Notes: generated by a model from the letters alone, not told the origin. A stretch of DNA of 64,000 bases from Autumnicola tepida (GCF_031846485.1 NZ_JAVRHQ010000009.1:81079-145078); one strand, 5' to 3'. Shown: positions 44,625-54,697, numbered from the stretch's first letter. Translations and numbers: made by a program.

Positions 44625-45556
44625 GATTTTTGTTTTAAGAATTTTTTAAAGCGATGACCCTGGACAAAAACAGGATAGAACTTATACAGCATTCGGTATT
44701 TTAATTCCATGGTAATTCCTTCATCTGATTTTAGAAGGAGATACTCTAGAATTTCTTTATTTTTATGAAAAATGCTCATTTGAACAAAATATCTGATCAA
44801 TTTTCTGGACAGTAAGCCCTTCTTTAGTAGATTATCAATAACGAGTTGTATGGCTTTTTCATGCGATTTCCTTCTCTTTTTATCTCCATCCCAAAATTCC
44901 CCGGTATTCGACAAAGGATGTTTTCTATTGTAGTACAAGACCTCATCAATCCCAATACCTTTATAACCTTCTAGCAATATCCCTGTGTAGCATTCCCATT
45001 CCTCCGCATAATTTAGGGATTCATTGAATCTGATATTTCCAAAACATTTTTTTCGCCACATTACAGTACAGGAAGCAAGGGCTAGTTCATTAGTTACCAC
45101 TTTTTCAATATTACTTAATCCTATTGAAAAAGTAGTTGTGGGCAGTTCAACTTTAGGAAACTGCGGATGTTTTGTAGTAAAAGAAAGCTTTTTATAATGA
45201 CAAAAATCAGCGTTGGTGTTTTCCAAAAGCTTAAGGCAAACCTCAAGGTTTTGAGGATTTACGACATCATCATCATCAAAAAATATGATATTATCTCCTT
45301 TAGCCATTTCCAGCCCGTAATTCCTGCAGCCAGGCAGACCTTTTAAATGATTATCGGGCCGTTTAAGGTAACTAAAACGCGGATCCCGCTTAACAAAATC
45401 CCTAACAACTACTTCTGTATCATCGGTAGAACCATCATCAACGATAAGGCACTCCCAATTTTTAAAACTTTGTTTGGAAATCGAATCTAAACTCTCTAAA
45501 ATTAGATGAGCCCGGTTATAGGTGGCCATTATGATGGTTGTAGTAGGTATTACCAT
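44621..45556 (-). CDS. Family 2 glycosyltransferase
   Basis: This 311-residue GT-A enzyme has TTIIMATYNRAHLILESLDSISKQ, CLIVDDGSTDDTE, the motif IIFFDDDDVVNPQNLEVC and YAEEWECYTGILLEGY. It overlaps wecB by 4 bp. Substrates cannot be predicted. Confidence 0.88.
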   Translation of the reverse strand: MVIPTTTIIMATYNRAHLILESLDSISKQSFKNWECLIVDDGSTDDTEVVVRDFVKRDPRFSYLKRPDNHLKGLPGCRNYGLEMAKGDNIIFFDDDDVVNPQNLEVCLKLLENTNADFCHYKKLSFTTKHPQFPKVELPTTTFSIGLSNIEKVVTNELALASCTVMWRKKCFGNIRFNESLNYAEEWECYTGILLEGYKGIGIDEVLYYNRKHPLSNTGEFWDGDKKRRKSHEKAIQLVIDNLLKKGLLSRKLIRYFVQMSIFHKNKEILEYLLLKSDEGITMELKYRMLYKFYPVFVQGHRFKKFLKQKS

Positions 45557-45560
45557 TAAA

Positions 45561-46592
45561 TTAGATCAAACACTTTTTTACAATTTTGAGGCTATTTTTC
45601 CTATCATATTTCAACAACAATTCAGGGCATTTTTTTAAAATCTCCCACAGGATGATAGGACGTTGATTTATATCATATTCCTGAATGGCAGCTCTTATTC
45701 TTATATCCAGGTTTTCTTTAAAGTTTTCAGTCCTTAAATAATCTGCTTTAGTTAAGATTTTACCAAGTATTATTTTAACCTCCTTATAATGCTTAAAATA
45801 AGAAAGCACATCTACTTCCTTATATAGGTGAAGTCGCATTAAAAGATCGGAAATACCTTTTTGTTCTGCCATTGCCAGGTTACGTAAAAATTTCTGATAA
45901 CTTTTCTGAAGGTTATCAGCAAATAGTTTATTTTCTTCTGACCCGGCTTCCCGCAGCTGAGAAGATAAACTCTTGCCATGACTTCTATAATTATATAATA
46001 TATCTTCTAAATGAACGAACCTACTGTGAAGAGTCGCGCTTAACCAAAAATCATAATCTTCCACACCCTTCAAATCTTGATCGTAACCGCCATTCCTTAT
46101 AAATACCTCCTTTTTGTAAAGAAAGGAAGCTCCAACAGAATTACCAAAAAGTAACGAAGATGCATTTTCTAAATCGATTTTTTTCCTGAACTTTCCACTC
46201 TCCTCGATTATGTTGAAATTACTATAAACAATATCAGCTTCTGTTTGCTGAATAGTTTTTAAAAGCATTTCGATTGCATGCTCTTCAAAGAAATTATCAT
46301 CTGAAGTCCACGTTATAAAATTCCCCAGGGCTATTTCATGTCCAATGTTAAGGCTCGACGGGAGTTTTTTGTTTTTCTTATTTGAAATAATAGATATCCT
46401 GGCGTCATTTGATTTGAAATTCTCTGCAATTTTCAAAGATTGATCTGTAGAACAATCGTTTACAATAATTAACTCGAAATTTTTATGAGTTTGAGCCAAA
46501 CAACTCTGAATAGATTGCGCAAGAAATCTTTCCCCGTTGAAGACCGGAAGAATTATAGAAACCAGATCTTTTCTAAATTCAGTCTGAGACAC
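45561..46592 (-). CDS. Family 2 glycosyltransferase
   Basis: This 343-residue GT-A enzyme has LVSIILPVFNGERFLAQSIQSCLAQ, LIIVNDCSTDQSL, the acidic site FITWTSDDNFFEE and GVEDYDFWLSATLHSRF. The C-terminal ~100 residues are helical and charged. It sits in a compact AT-rich run of transferase genes. Confidence 0.88.
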   Translation of the reverse strand: MSQTEFRKDLVSIILPVFNGERFLAQSIQSCLAQTHKNFELIIVNDCSTDQSLKIAENFKSNDARISIISNKKNKKLPSSLNIGHEIALGNFITWTSDDNFFEEHAIEMLLKTIQQTEADIVYSNFNIIEESGKFRKKIDLENASSLLFGNSVGASFLYKKEVFIRNGGYDQDLKGVEDYDFWLSATLHSRFVHLEDILYNYRSHGKSLSSQLREAGSEENKLFADNLQKSYQKFLRNLAMAEQKGISDLLMRLHLYKEVDVLSYFKHYKEVKIILGKILTKADYLRTENFKENLDIRIRAAIQEYDINQRPIILWEILKKCPELLLKYDRKNSLKIVKKCLI

Positions 46593-47803
46593 TATTTATA
46601 AATTGCTTTCCATTTTTTTTTTACTTCATTTTGAGAATAAACTTCCTGCACAAATTTTCTTGCTTCGCCGCCCATTTTTTTTCTCAAGTTCTTATTGCAT
46701 AAAAGTTGCAGTTTTTCACTGAGACAGTTTAAATCATTTTCAGCACAAAGAAAGCCTGTAATGCCATTTTTCATAGTATATTTTACCCCACCAGAATCAA
46801 ATGCCAACACTGGTAATCCACAGGCCTGAGCTTCAAGAGTTGCAAGTCCCTGGGTCTCTCTTCTTCCTTCAGCTACTGGTATACCGGTGAAAAGGTATAT
46901 ATCGCTTTGATTTAAGAGATCTCTCACCTCTCCCTGGCTTTTCCTGCCAACTAAATTTATAGTTTTTTCAAGTGTGAGCTCTGCTATTTTTCTTTTCAGC
47001 TTTTCATATTCACTTCCCTCTCCTACTATAGTAAAAGTAATACTCAAACCTTTTTTTCTAATCCGATTTATAAATTCGATAGCAACATAATGCCCTTTTA
47101 CAGGATCCAACCTACCCACGGTTATTATTTTTATTTCTTTGCCATTTACCAAATTTTTATCTGGGTGAAAATATTCTATATCGACAGGCACTGGAATGGT
47201 TGTTAAGTTTTCCTTACTACATCCTAAACCTTTAATTTTTTCAGCCAAATAGGGAGTATTGGCTACCACCAAATTATCTCCTGTAAAGAGATGCTGGTAA
47301 TAACCGTTATTTTCAATGAATCCGTTAATCGGAAAAAAAGCATCATGACCATGAAAAGATACAATTAGTTTACTTTTTAAAAGTCCTGCTTTCTTTAAAA
47401 TATCAACAGGATGAACATTTGTCCCGTATTGAACATGAATAATATCTGTTTTTCTAAACTGATTGTAAAAAGCAATTTCGTAAAGCCAGGTTAAACTGAA
47501 TTTAGATTTTAATTTGAAAAAAGATATTATTTTAGACCAATTGGATATACTGAAAGAAATTTTAACAGCTTTTATTAATCGGAAAAATTTGTTATTAGGA
47601 ATGTGGTAGTTCTCATGAATTATTTTTTCAGCGATATGATATCTTTTTAATTTATCTACATGCATACTTTTTTCAAAATCCAGAACGTCCTTTACAAGTA
47701 TTTTCACCTCATATCCCAATTTTATAGCCATAATTATATGGTTTAAAACGAAAGTTTCAGATAAGTGAGGGAATTGTTGAATTTTAAAAAGGATTGATTT
47801 CAT
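46592..47803 (-). CDS. Family 4 glycosyltransferase
   Basis: The start chosen is the ATG at 47803, which overlaps the upstream stop (ATGA) and gives MKSILFKIQQFPHLSETFVLNHI, a typical colanic-acid-type GT4 opening; 29 extra codons upstream would overlap the previous gene. The 403-residue product has KSKLIVSFHGHDAFF, IKIITVGRLDPVKGHYVAIEF and the donor-site block ETQGLATLEAQACGLPVLAFDSGGV. A ten-base A run near the 3' end (plus 46613-46622) encodes Lys residues. Confidence 0.87.
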   Translation of the reverse strand: MKSILFKIQQFPHLSETFVLNHIIMAIKLGYEVKILVKDVLDFEKSMHVDKLKRYHIAEKIIHENYHIPNNKFFRLIKAVKISFSISNWSKIISFFKLKSKFSLTWLYEIAFYNQFRKTDIIHVQYGTNVHPVDILKKAGLLKSKLIVSFHGHDAFFPINGFIENNGYYQHLFTGDNLVVANTPYLAEKIKGLGCSKENLTTIPVPVDIEYFHPDKNLVNGKEIKIITVGRLDPVKGHYVAIEFINRIRKKGLSITFTIVGEGSEYEKLKRKIAELTLEKTINLVGRKSQGEVRDLLNQSDIYLFTGIPVAEGRRETQGLATLEAQACGLPVLAFDSGGVKYTMKNGITGFLCAENDLNCLSEKLQLLCNKNLRKKMGGEARKFVQEVYSQNEVKKKWKAIYK

Positions 47804-48807
47804 CTTTTTCTCATGCTGCTTTTGATTTTTTTTCTGAGAACATCTATTGTATCTGCCCATTTGAGTATTCCTAAAGCCCTGAACCTCCAATATTTATCAA
47901 TTCCTATCTTACTTTCTATGAAATATATTTGATGAATCAGTTTTTTCCTTATTTGACACAATATTCCGTGAAGCTCTAATGACGGGTAAATTTGCTCGAT
48001 ACGGTTCTGTTCATCAATATGTTCCAGCCATCTAAGAAATTGTGCAAATTCCTTCACACTTATATACTCATCAAATAGAAAATGTTTCTTGATGAGATTA
48101 TCTGGAAATCGTTTTTGATCATAAGCTAATTTTTTGAACATTTTTAATCTGATTTGAATATCCAACAATTTTTGAGAATGAATGTTTTCTATAGAATTTT
48201 GATTTTCATGAATTCTATAAAATAAAAGCGATTCCTGAAGATTGTATAATCGAGTTTTCCAGATAACTCTTGACCAGAACTCATAATCCTCTCCAAATCT
48301 AAGTTTTTCATTGAATTTCTCCTTCTCAAAAATCTCTGCTCTCATTGAAACAGCACCAATACTTAAAGGACAGTTTATGAGCATTTGACAGAGTAATTCC
48401 TTATGATCCTTCCTATGTTTTATTATTACACCAGAATTCATTAGTTTCAACCAACTACCGCAAACCCATATTTCTTCATTAGTTTCAAGTATCTCTATTT
48501 GTTTTACTAATCTCTGTGGATGGGATATATCATCGCTATCCATAAATGCGATATACTTTCCCTTAGAGTTTTCTATACCTCTATTCCTCGCAGTAGATAA
48601 GCCTTGATTAAATGGTAGTTGAAAAAGTTTAATTCTAGAATCATCATACTTTTCAATAAATTCAATTGAATCGTCTGTGGAACCGTCATCAATAATGATC
48701 AATTCAAAATTTTCATAGGTCTGTTTTAGAATACTTTCTATTGCATCTGCAACATATCTTTCTCTGTTATATACAGGAAGTATTATTGAGATTAAAGGTA
48801 GATTCAT
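47800..48807 (-). CDS. Family 2 glycosyltransferase
   Basis: Starting at the ATG at 48807 gives MNLPLISIILPVYNRERYVADAIESIL, the usual GT2 beginning; 16 further upstream codons lack that support. The 335-residue protein has LIIIDDGSTDDSIEF, the motif YIAFMDSDDISHPQRLV and RFGEDYEFWSRVIW. It is divergent from the GT14-like gene, whose probable promoter overlaps its first codons. Confidence 0.87.
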   Translation of the reverse strand: MNLPLISIILPVYNRERYVADAIESILKQTYENFELIIIDDGSTDDSIEFIEKYDDSRIKLFQLPFNQGLSTARNRGIENSKGKYIAFMDSDDISHPQRLVKQIEILETNEEIWVCGSWLKLMNSGVIIKHRKDHKELLCQMLINCPLSIGAVSMRAEIFEKEKFNEKLRFGEDYEFWSRVIWKTRLYNLQESLLFYRIHENQNSIENIHSQKLLDIQIRLKMFKKLAYDQKRFPDNLIKKHFLFDEYISVKEFAQFLRWLEHIDEQNRIEQIYPSLELHGILCQIRKKLIHQIYFIESKIGIDKYWRFRALGILKWADTIDVLRKKIKSSMRKR

Positions 48808-48816
48808 ATAAATTTG
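48786..48816 (+). promoter_or_regulatory. Candidate promoter for the GT14-like gene
   Basis: TAAATTTG at 48809-48816 fits TAnnTTTG, and a TTG at 48786-48788 lies 20 bp upstream, a spacing typical of Bacteroidota. The upstream element lies inside the first codons of the opposite-strand GT2. The leader would be about 45-50 bases. Confidence 0.5.
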
Positions 48817-48868
48817 AAGCGAGATAATTATCTTTCGTAAATATATAAGAAACATTTAGTGCTCCCTA

Positions 48869-49810
48869 ATGGAAATAAACTATCTCATCCTAGCTCATAA
48901 GAATCCGCTTCAAGTGAAAAGATTAATCACCAACCTTGAAGATGAAAATACAAGGTTCTATATACATGTAGATTTGCAGACAAATATTGAGGAATTTAAA
49001 AAAAGTTTTGCAAATCCTCACATTCATTTTCTGAAACGAAGATTTACAGGGATTTGGGGAGACATTGGAATTGTAGAAGCCACACTGCATGGTATGAAGA
49101 AGATTTCCAGGACTAATAAAAAAGGATATTGCATATTATTAAGCGGGCAGGATTATCCTCTCGTATCGAAGAAAAAAATAAAAAAATTCCTTCAGGAGAA
49201 GTTTCCGACAGAATATATAACGACCTATCCTATGCCACATTCAGGCTGGGAACGTGGTGGAATGGACAGACTTACATATTATAAGATTAACAAGTCAAAC
49301 AAACGTAAGCATTTTCTTCAGTTGTCTTCAATCTTTGACAAGGAGTTTTATACTCCCGATACATTGGGCAAAATAAATTATTTAAGAAAATCCGGGAGAT
49401 TTAGAGAATTAAGCCAGATTCTAAAAAAGCGAAAGTTCCCTTCTTATATTAAACCTTTTGGCGGCAGCCAGTGGTGGGGCCTTACCATTGGAACTATAAA
49501 AAAAATTTTGGATTATGTTGAGCAACATCCGGATTATTTAAAGTATCATAAATACACTTTACTCCCGGATGAAATTTTTTTCCAGAGTATTCTTATGGAG
49601 CTGCAACATAAGAAATCCATGAAAAATTTAATTGACAGATCGCTCACCTATGTTAATTGGGATAGACCTTCGGGACCTTTACCGGTAACATTTGAAATAC
49701 ATGATTTTCCGGAACTTAAAATAGCTTCTAAAGATTATTTATTTGCAAGAAAATTTGATATGATGGCCAATGAAAAGATTCTAGATAAAATAGACAGTGA
49801 ACTAATTTAG
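48869..49810 (+). CDS. GT14-like core-2/I-branching beta-1,6-N-acetylglucosaminyltransferase family protein
   Basis: This 313-residue protein matches the GT14 type: MEINYLILAHKNPLQVKRLITNLE, FYIHVDLQTN, WGDIGIVEATLHGMKKI, YCILLSGQDYPLVSKKKI, GGSQWWGLTIGTIKKILDYV and LPDEIFFQSILMEL. In the founding enzymes this fold adds a beta-1,6-GlcNAc branch; other linkages occur in bacteria. It is the only plus-strand transferase gene in the locus and abuts the convergent GT2 stop with no spacer. Confidence 0.82.
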   Translation: MEINYLILAHKNPLQVKRLITNLEDENTRFYIHVDLQTNIEEFKKSFANPHIHFLKRRFTGIWGDIGIVEATLHGMKKISRTNKKGYCILLSGQDYPLVSKKKIKKFLQEKFPTEYITTYPMPHSGWERGGMDRLTYYKINKSNKRKHFLQLSSIFDKEFYTPDTLGKINYLRKSGRFRELSQILKKRKFPSYIKPFGGSQWWGLTIGTIKKILDYVEQHPDYLKYHKYTLLPDEIFFQSILMELQHKKSMKNLIDRSLTYVNWDRPSGPLPVTFEIHDFPELKIASKDYLFARKFDMMANEKILDKIDSELI

Positions 49811-50743
49811 CTATCTTCCTTTGGCTTTATTCAGAAAAAAATATCCTTTTTTGCTTAATGTGGCACTTATAATTGCCATTTTAAAGTATCGCCTGGAATT
49901 AACTCCTAATTGATTTTTTACCATCTTCTCAACTTCCTCTAAATATCTTGATGTTATCTGCATTTTAGACAACTCAAAACAAAGATTCATCATTCCAAAA
50001 ACCAATTCATTTCGCGTGAAGGCATCAATATCTTCCCAAATATCATTATAGGTAAGTACTCTATTCTCTAAAAGTTCAGAATTAAAGGTTCTAGAATCTT
50101 TTGTAAGAGACTTTTGAATAGATTCTGAATGAATTCTCCTGTGAGTTAAAATCTGGTCCAGATATTCTCCGTTTTCTGTTATCAAAAGCATTTTACAAAA
50201 ATAATTATAATCCTGCCAGCTTTTCATTTTTTCATTCCATTCAATTTTTTCGGCTACTTCTCTTTTTAGCATTACATCGTAGGTATACCAATGAATTTTA
50301 AGTAAAATAAAATCAGAGGCTTTTATTCCGTATTCTTTCTTCTCATAATGATATGGATCCAATAGTTTTCCGTTTTCAAAATTTTGAGTACGTGAAACAA
50401 TGAAATTCAATTTTTGTTCCTGGATTGCATAAAGTTTACTTTCGATATGATCTGGAGTCATAAGATCATCACTATCAAACCATATTATATATTTTCCCGA
50501 TGATTTTCCAAAACCAAAATTACGACAGCCATTTGCACCTTTAGCCTTGCCTTTGGGTCTGATGAAGTATTTAAAACGGACATCTTGTTGCTGATATTTT
50601 TCTAAAACTTCCAAAGTCCTATCAGTAGAGCAATCGTCTACTATTACACACTCCCAATTTTCATAGGTTTGTCGTATAAGGGAATCCAGCGTCTTCGAAA
50701 TAAATTTTGCTCTATTATAAACAGGAATTATAATTGAAACCAT
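49811..50743 (-). CDS. Family 2 glycosyltransferase
   Basis: This 310-residue GT-A enzyme has MVSIIIPVYNRAKFISKTLDSLIRQ, CVIVDDCSTDRTLEV, the motif YIIWFDSDDLMTPDHIE and SWQDYNYFCKML. It is similar in layout to the GT2 at 44621, with a charged helical C-terminal region. It ends exactly at the convergent GT14-like stop. Confidence 0.87.
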   Translation of the reverse strand: MVSIIIPVYNRAKFISKTLDSLIRQTYENWECVIVDDCSTDRTLEVLEKYQQQDVRFKYFIRPKGKAKGANGCRNFGFGKSSGKYIIWFDSDDLMTPDHIESKLYAIQEQKLNFIVSRTQNFENGKLLDPYHYEKKEYGIKASDFILLKIHWYTYDVMLKREVAEKIEWNEKMKSWQDYNYFCKMLLITENGEYLDQILTHRRIHSESIQKSLTKDSRTFNSELLENRVLTYNDIWEDIDAFTRNELVFGMMNLCFELSKMQITSRYLEEVEKMVKNQLGVNSRRYFKMAIISATLSKKGYFFLNKAKGR

Positions 50744-50752
50744 TTCTTAATT

Positions 50753-51508
50753 TTAATCCTTCAGAAAACAGGCGAATTCTGTTTCCTTTATTTTTGACCG
50801 AAATTCTTCATAGTTTTCTATAAGCTCAGAAATATTTTCAGGATTTTGCTTTCTTAAATTAGATTTCACCTTTCTCTGTGGAACATCTAAAAATTCAAAT
50901 AGCTTATCCATTTCTCCCTGTACATTTGAAATAAGTGCCTCATAAGATAATTCATAATAAGGGTGCTCCTTATAAAGCTTTCCTAATTCTTTTTTGTAGT
51001 CATTTATTTTATGGAGATTTCCTATAAATTTTTCGACATCCACTTTAACCTTCCTTTCTTTTAAAGGAATGTTGTGCATTGTTGGAGTAAGACCCCAGAT
51101 ATTGGTTTTATATGCAACTAACAATGAAAGTTGAGATCTAAGGGTATTATCTCGAACAAGATGTATTATGCGTATATTATCGTTTTTATTGATTAATTCC
51201 CAAACTTCCCTATCTTCAGAGCCCAGCGGATGATCATAGAAGATTTTAAATCCGACTGCTCTAACGTGAGGCATTTTTTTACTGAAAGTACTATCCCAGA
51301 TTTGCCTGCAATTTTTATCACTAATCTTATTAAAAAGTTCTCCGTAAGCATATACGTTCCTGTGAGATGATAACAGGCTGATTAAAAAATTAGAACCCGT
51401 TCGGGGAGAGGCGACAACCACAAATTTCACGTAATTGTCATTTCCTAAAAACTGTTCATACTGCCTTACTAATAGCTTCTTAATTGACTTTAAATTGTTT
51501 TTTTTCAA
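50753..51508 (-). CDS. Sulfotransferase family protein
   Basis: This 251-residue protein has the 5'-phosphosulfate loop KFVVVASPRTGSNFLISLLSSHRN, then YGELFN and the 3'-phosphate region IRIIHLVRDNTLRSQLSLLVA, as in Stf0-like PAPS-dependent sulfotransferases. It likely transfers sulfate from PAPS to a sugar or lipid acceptor in the locus glycan. Sulfated polysaccharides suit a marine organism. It lies 8-9 bp from transferase genes on both sides, so it is in the same operon. Confidence 0.82.
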   Translation of the reverse strand: MKKNNLKSIKKLLVRQYEQFLGNDNYVKFVVVASPRTGSNFLISLLSSHRNVYAYGELFNKISDKNCRQIWDSTFSKKMPHVRAVGFKIFYDHPLGSEDREVWELINKNDNIRIIHLVRDNTLRSQLSLLVAYKTNIWGLTPTMHNIPLKERKVKVDVEKFIGNLHKINDYKKELGKLYKEHPYYELSYEALISNVQGEMDKLFEFLDVPQRKVKSNLRKQNPENISELIENYEEFRSKIKETEFACFLKD

Positions 51509-51516
51509 ATTTTATA

Positions 51517-52419
51517 TTACTTATACTTATGAATAAAAATTCGTCTTGTAAATTTAATCATCTCAATATATTCATGTTCTTTATATAAAAATTTTAAGAA
51601 GGTAAAAAAAAATCCCCAACCTGCTCTTCCCGTATTATAAACTATTTGCTCGTAAAACAGGAGCAAAGGTTTCCTTTGAGGCTTTTTAAACTTTTGAAGA
51701 TATTTTTCAATAATTAAAGTAAAATAATTGTATTTGGTTGTTTGTTTCAGTTTATCTTCATAACCACCTCTGGAAATATTATAGTCAGATATCCTGAAAA
51801 AAGCAACAGCTGTATTTATGGAATATATTGGCCCAAAATCTGTAAAGTCCAACCATGCAAAGTTATCTGCTCCCCAGGCAAGGGGAAAATCTCTAAAACC
51901 ATGCTTGTTATATGCATCGCGCCTAAAAATTTGTTCTGTAAGGGATCCTCTTGAAAATTTCAGGAATTTTCTATAGAAAAAATCTGTTGAATTTTCTATT
52001 TTAGGATGAGTATATAATTTGGAAATTTTTCCTCCAGGGCTTCTTACTATTCTAGAAGCGAAATGTACAACCTTAATATTAAGATTATTAATTTCTCTTA
52101 AATGAAATTGGAATTTTTCTATGTAATTATCACTTAGATAATCGTCATCCCCAAGAATCATCAACCATTTTTCATCTTGAGTTAAATTTATACATCTATC
52201 CCATTGTTTAGTTAAACTTATTCCTCCAAGATTCTCATTAAACCTATGGTAAGAAATATTTAATCTCTCATTAAATTTCTCAATAATCTCCACCGGATCT
52301 TCGGGAGAAGCATCATCTCCTATATAAACCTTAAAGTTTTTAATTGTCTGTTTAGCCAAGGAATCCAGACATTCCTCAAAATATTCTCGTTTAAAATAAG
52401 GAATTATAATTGCCAGCAT
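51517..52419 (-). CDS. Family 2 glycosyltransferase
   Basis: This 300-residue GT-A enzyme has MLAIIIPYFKREYFEECLDSLAKQ, VYIGDDASPEDPVEI and the motif WLMILGDDDYLSDNYIE. The catalytic-base region is unusual: PLAWGADNFAWLDFTDFG. The coding sequence is very AT-rich. Substrate unknown. Confidence 0.85.
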   Translation of the reverse strand: MLAIIIPYFKREYFEECLDSLAKQTIKNFKVYIGDDASPEDPVEIIEKFNERLNISYHRFNENLGGISLTKQWDRCINLTQDEKWLMILGDDDYLSDNYIEKFQFHLREINNLNIKVVHFASRIVRSPGGKISKLYTHPKIENSTDFFYRKFLKFSRGSLTEQIFRRDAYNKHGFRDFPLAWGADNFAWLDFTDFGPIYSINTAVAFFRISDYNISRGGYEDKLKQTTKYNYFTLIIEKYLQKFKKPQRKPLLLFYEQIVYNTGRAGWGFFFTFLKFLYKEHEYIEMIKFTRRIFIHKYK

Positions 52420-52429
52420 TACAAGATTT

Positions 52430-53428
52430 TTAGAAAAATTTCAAAATTCTTTTTTTTAAGAATAGAATTTTACTGAGGTTATAATTTCCTATATAAAACT
52501 TAGATAAGGTGATCCACAATTTTCTTTTTAATGTTTTTTGATTTTTTTGAAGAAATTCAAAATACTCCAAATATTTATCAGTATTTTTTACAATGTCTAA
52601 TTCTTTCTCAGCAAATTCTCTGAAATAGACTGAATGATTCTTTCGAAATTTTTTAATTTCTAATTCTAAGTCTTCCGATGAAAAATTATACTTGAAGTAT
52701 CTGCCCGAACAATTATTAATTAAACTTAAGCCCAATATATTTTTAACATAGCCATCCCCGAACCAATCTGAATATCTTCTTTTATCAAATATCACTACTG
52801 GCCTTCCACAAGCCATAGCCTCATAAGCAGATCTTCCCAAACCTATCACAATATCAGCTTCATTGATCTTATTTTCGATTTCCCACAAGGGTGAGTCATA
52901 TTTATATGCTTTTAAAAACTTCCATTGATTTAACTTGCAGATCTCTTCAATAAATGAATTAGCTTCAACCGAATGGCAAAGACTTAATACATTTCTTAAA
53001 TTTTTGCTAACTGGATTTTTTGGTTTAAATCGGTTTAAATTTAAACCATTCAAAATAATCTTACTTGAATAACCTTTATCTGCTAAGTGAGATTGAACTT
53101 CTTGAGAAATAGAAACATAAGCATCAGCTTTATCTGAAGGTTGTTCAAGACTGGGGAAAATCCCATGACAAGTCTGAATAATAAAACCCATTCCGTATAA
53201 TTTTTCAACACAGGAATTATGGTTAGCTAAAATTAAATCATATTTCTCCTTTGATAAAAACTTTACTCCAAGCTGATTTTCAATTCTTTCAGAAACACTT
53301 CCTTTTTTAAAAGTAAAATATTCTACATCAAAATTTTTACGCCGATTGATTTCCTCAATTAAAGTGAAGGTATAAGTTTCTGAGCCGCCATATTGATATA
53401 AATGATTAGTAGCTACTAAAATTTTCAT
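52430..53428 (-). CDS. GT-B glycosyltransferase (family 4-like)
   Basis: The ATG at 53428 gives MKILVATNHLYQYGGSETYTFTLIEEI, the GT4 N-terminal pattern; a start 21 bp earlier would overlap wzt. The 332-residue protein has FIIQTCHGIFPSLEQP, VSISQEVQSHLADKG and the donor-site block RSAYEAMACGRPVVIFDKR. The C-terminus is basic, ending FLKKRILKFF. It directly follows wzt. Confidence 0.8.
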   Translation of the reverse strand: MKILVATNHLYQYGGSETYTFTLIEEINRRKNFDVEYFTFKKGSVSERIENQLGVKFLSKEKYDLILANHNSCVEKLYGMGFIIQTCHGIFPSLEQPSDKADAYVSISQEVQSHLADKGYSSKIILNGLNLNRFKPKNPVSKNLRNVLSLCHSVEANSFIEEICKLNQWKFLKAYKYDSPLWEIENKINEADIVIGLGRSAYEAMACGRPVVIFDKRRYSDWFGDGYVKNILGLSLINNCSGRYFKYNFSSEDLELEIKKFRKNHSVYFREFAEKELDIVKNTDKYLEYFEFLQKNQKTLKRKLWITLSKFYIGNYNLSKILFLKKRILKFF

Positions 53429-53430
53429 TT

Positions 53431-54675
53431 TTACTGTTCTATTAGCCACTTTGTTTTTAAATAGAAGTTTCCATAAAGTGCGGATAAACCTTCAGTAGAA
53501 TTAAAAACATTGTTGTTCTCAATTTTTAATTGAGAAATGTTTTGAATAAAACTTAGCCTACCCCTGTTTTTATCAGCTAAAGCTATATCTATATTATAAA
53601 TACCTGGTGAAAGCTGCAACTCTTCAATATACAATGTTATCCGATTATTACCCTTTAAAAAAGTCGGTGGGTTCATAAATGTAGTTATTCCAGTTACGGG
53701 CTCTTTATTTTTTTTAATGTATAATCCTATTCCAATATTTTTACCAATAGAAATATGACGAAAATCAATTCGTATTTCACATTTTTTCCCTGCTAAAAAA
53801 GAGGTTGTAGCTTCTCCTTTTTCATTGAACACTGTGAAATTCTTAATATATTTATCGGTTTGAATTTCTTTAACAGATGACTTTTCTTCTTGTTTTAAAT
53901 AATATTCAACTGTTTCTTCAATATTTCCCTCATTTTGTATGCTTCCGTTTTCCAAAAGAATACCCCTTTTACACAAGGTTTTCACACTCGCCATATTATG
54001 GCTCACAAATAGCACCGTTCTACCTTCCCCGGTAGAAAGGTCCTGCATTTTTCCTATGGCTTTTTTTTGAAACTCAGCATCACCAACCGCAAGCACCTCA
54101 TCTACCACTAAAATTTCAGGTTCCAGGTGGGCGGCAACCGCAAAGCCCAATCTTACCGTCATTCCGCTGCTATAGCGTTTAACAGGCGTGTCTATGTATT
54201 TTTCACAACCGGAAAACGCAATAATCTCATCCAACTTTCTTTTAATTTCAGCTTTATTCATTCCCAATACGGCGCCATTCATAAAAATGTTCTCTCTGCC
54301 GGTCAATTCTCCGTGAAAACCTGTTCCCACCTCAAGCAAAGATGCAATACGTCCTTTGGTTTTAATGCTTCCTGTACTAGGAGCAGTAACACGGGAAAGA
54401 ATTTTAAGTAATGTGGATTTGCCAGCACCGTTCTTACCTATAATCCCTAAAACTTCCCCTTGCTTTACCTCAAAATTAATATCTCTTAAAGCCCATACAT
54501 AATCTTCTGTAGCCTTCGTGGAACGGTTATTTAATGCACCTATTTTTAAATAAGGATCTTCCTTTCCTCTCACCCGGTGCCACCAGCGGTTAAGGTCATG
54601 GCTTAAGGTTCCTGTTCCCACTGTTCCCAGCCGGTATTGTTTGGAGATATTTTCAGCTTTTAATATTATACTCAT
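53431..54675 (-). CDS. wzt: Polysaccharide ABC transporter ATPase with C-terminal Wzt domain
   Basis: This 414-residue protein has an ABC ATPase (Walker A GIIGKNGAGKSTLLKIL, signature YSSGMTVRLGFAVAAHL, Walker B EILVVDEVLAVGDAEF) of the KpsT/Wzt type, with the typical WALRDINFEVKQGE. Residues about 265-414 form a beta-rich C-terminal domain like the Wzt glycan-recognition domain, which reads the chain end before export. With Wzm it exports undecaprenyl-linked glycan across the inner membrane. Confidence 0.9.
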   Translation of the reverse strand: MSIILKAENISKQYRLGTVGTGTLSHDLNRWWHRVRGKEDPYLKIGALNNRSTKATEDYVWALRDINFEVKQGEVLGIIGKNGAGKSTLLKILSRVTAPSTGSIKTKGRIASLLEVGTGFHGELTGRENIFMNGAVLGMNKAEIKRKLDEIIAFSGCEKYIDTPVKRYSSGMTVRLGFAVAAHLEPEILVVDEVLAVGDAEFQKKAIGKMQDLSTGEGRTVLFVSHNMASVKTLCKRGILLENGSIQNEGNIEETVEYYLKQEEKSSVKEIQTDKYIKNFTVFNEKGEATTSFLAGKKCEIRIDFRHISIGKNIGIGLYIKKNKEPVTGITTFMNPPTFLKGNNRITLYIEELQLSPGIYNIDIALADKNRGRLSFIQNISQLKIENNNVFNSTEGLSALYGNFYLKTKWLIEQ

Positions 54676-54697
54676 TCTTCTTTTTCTCAGCTCAACA

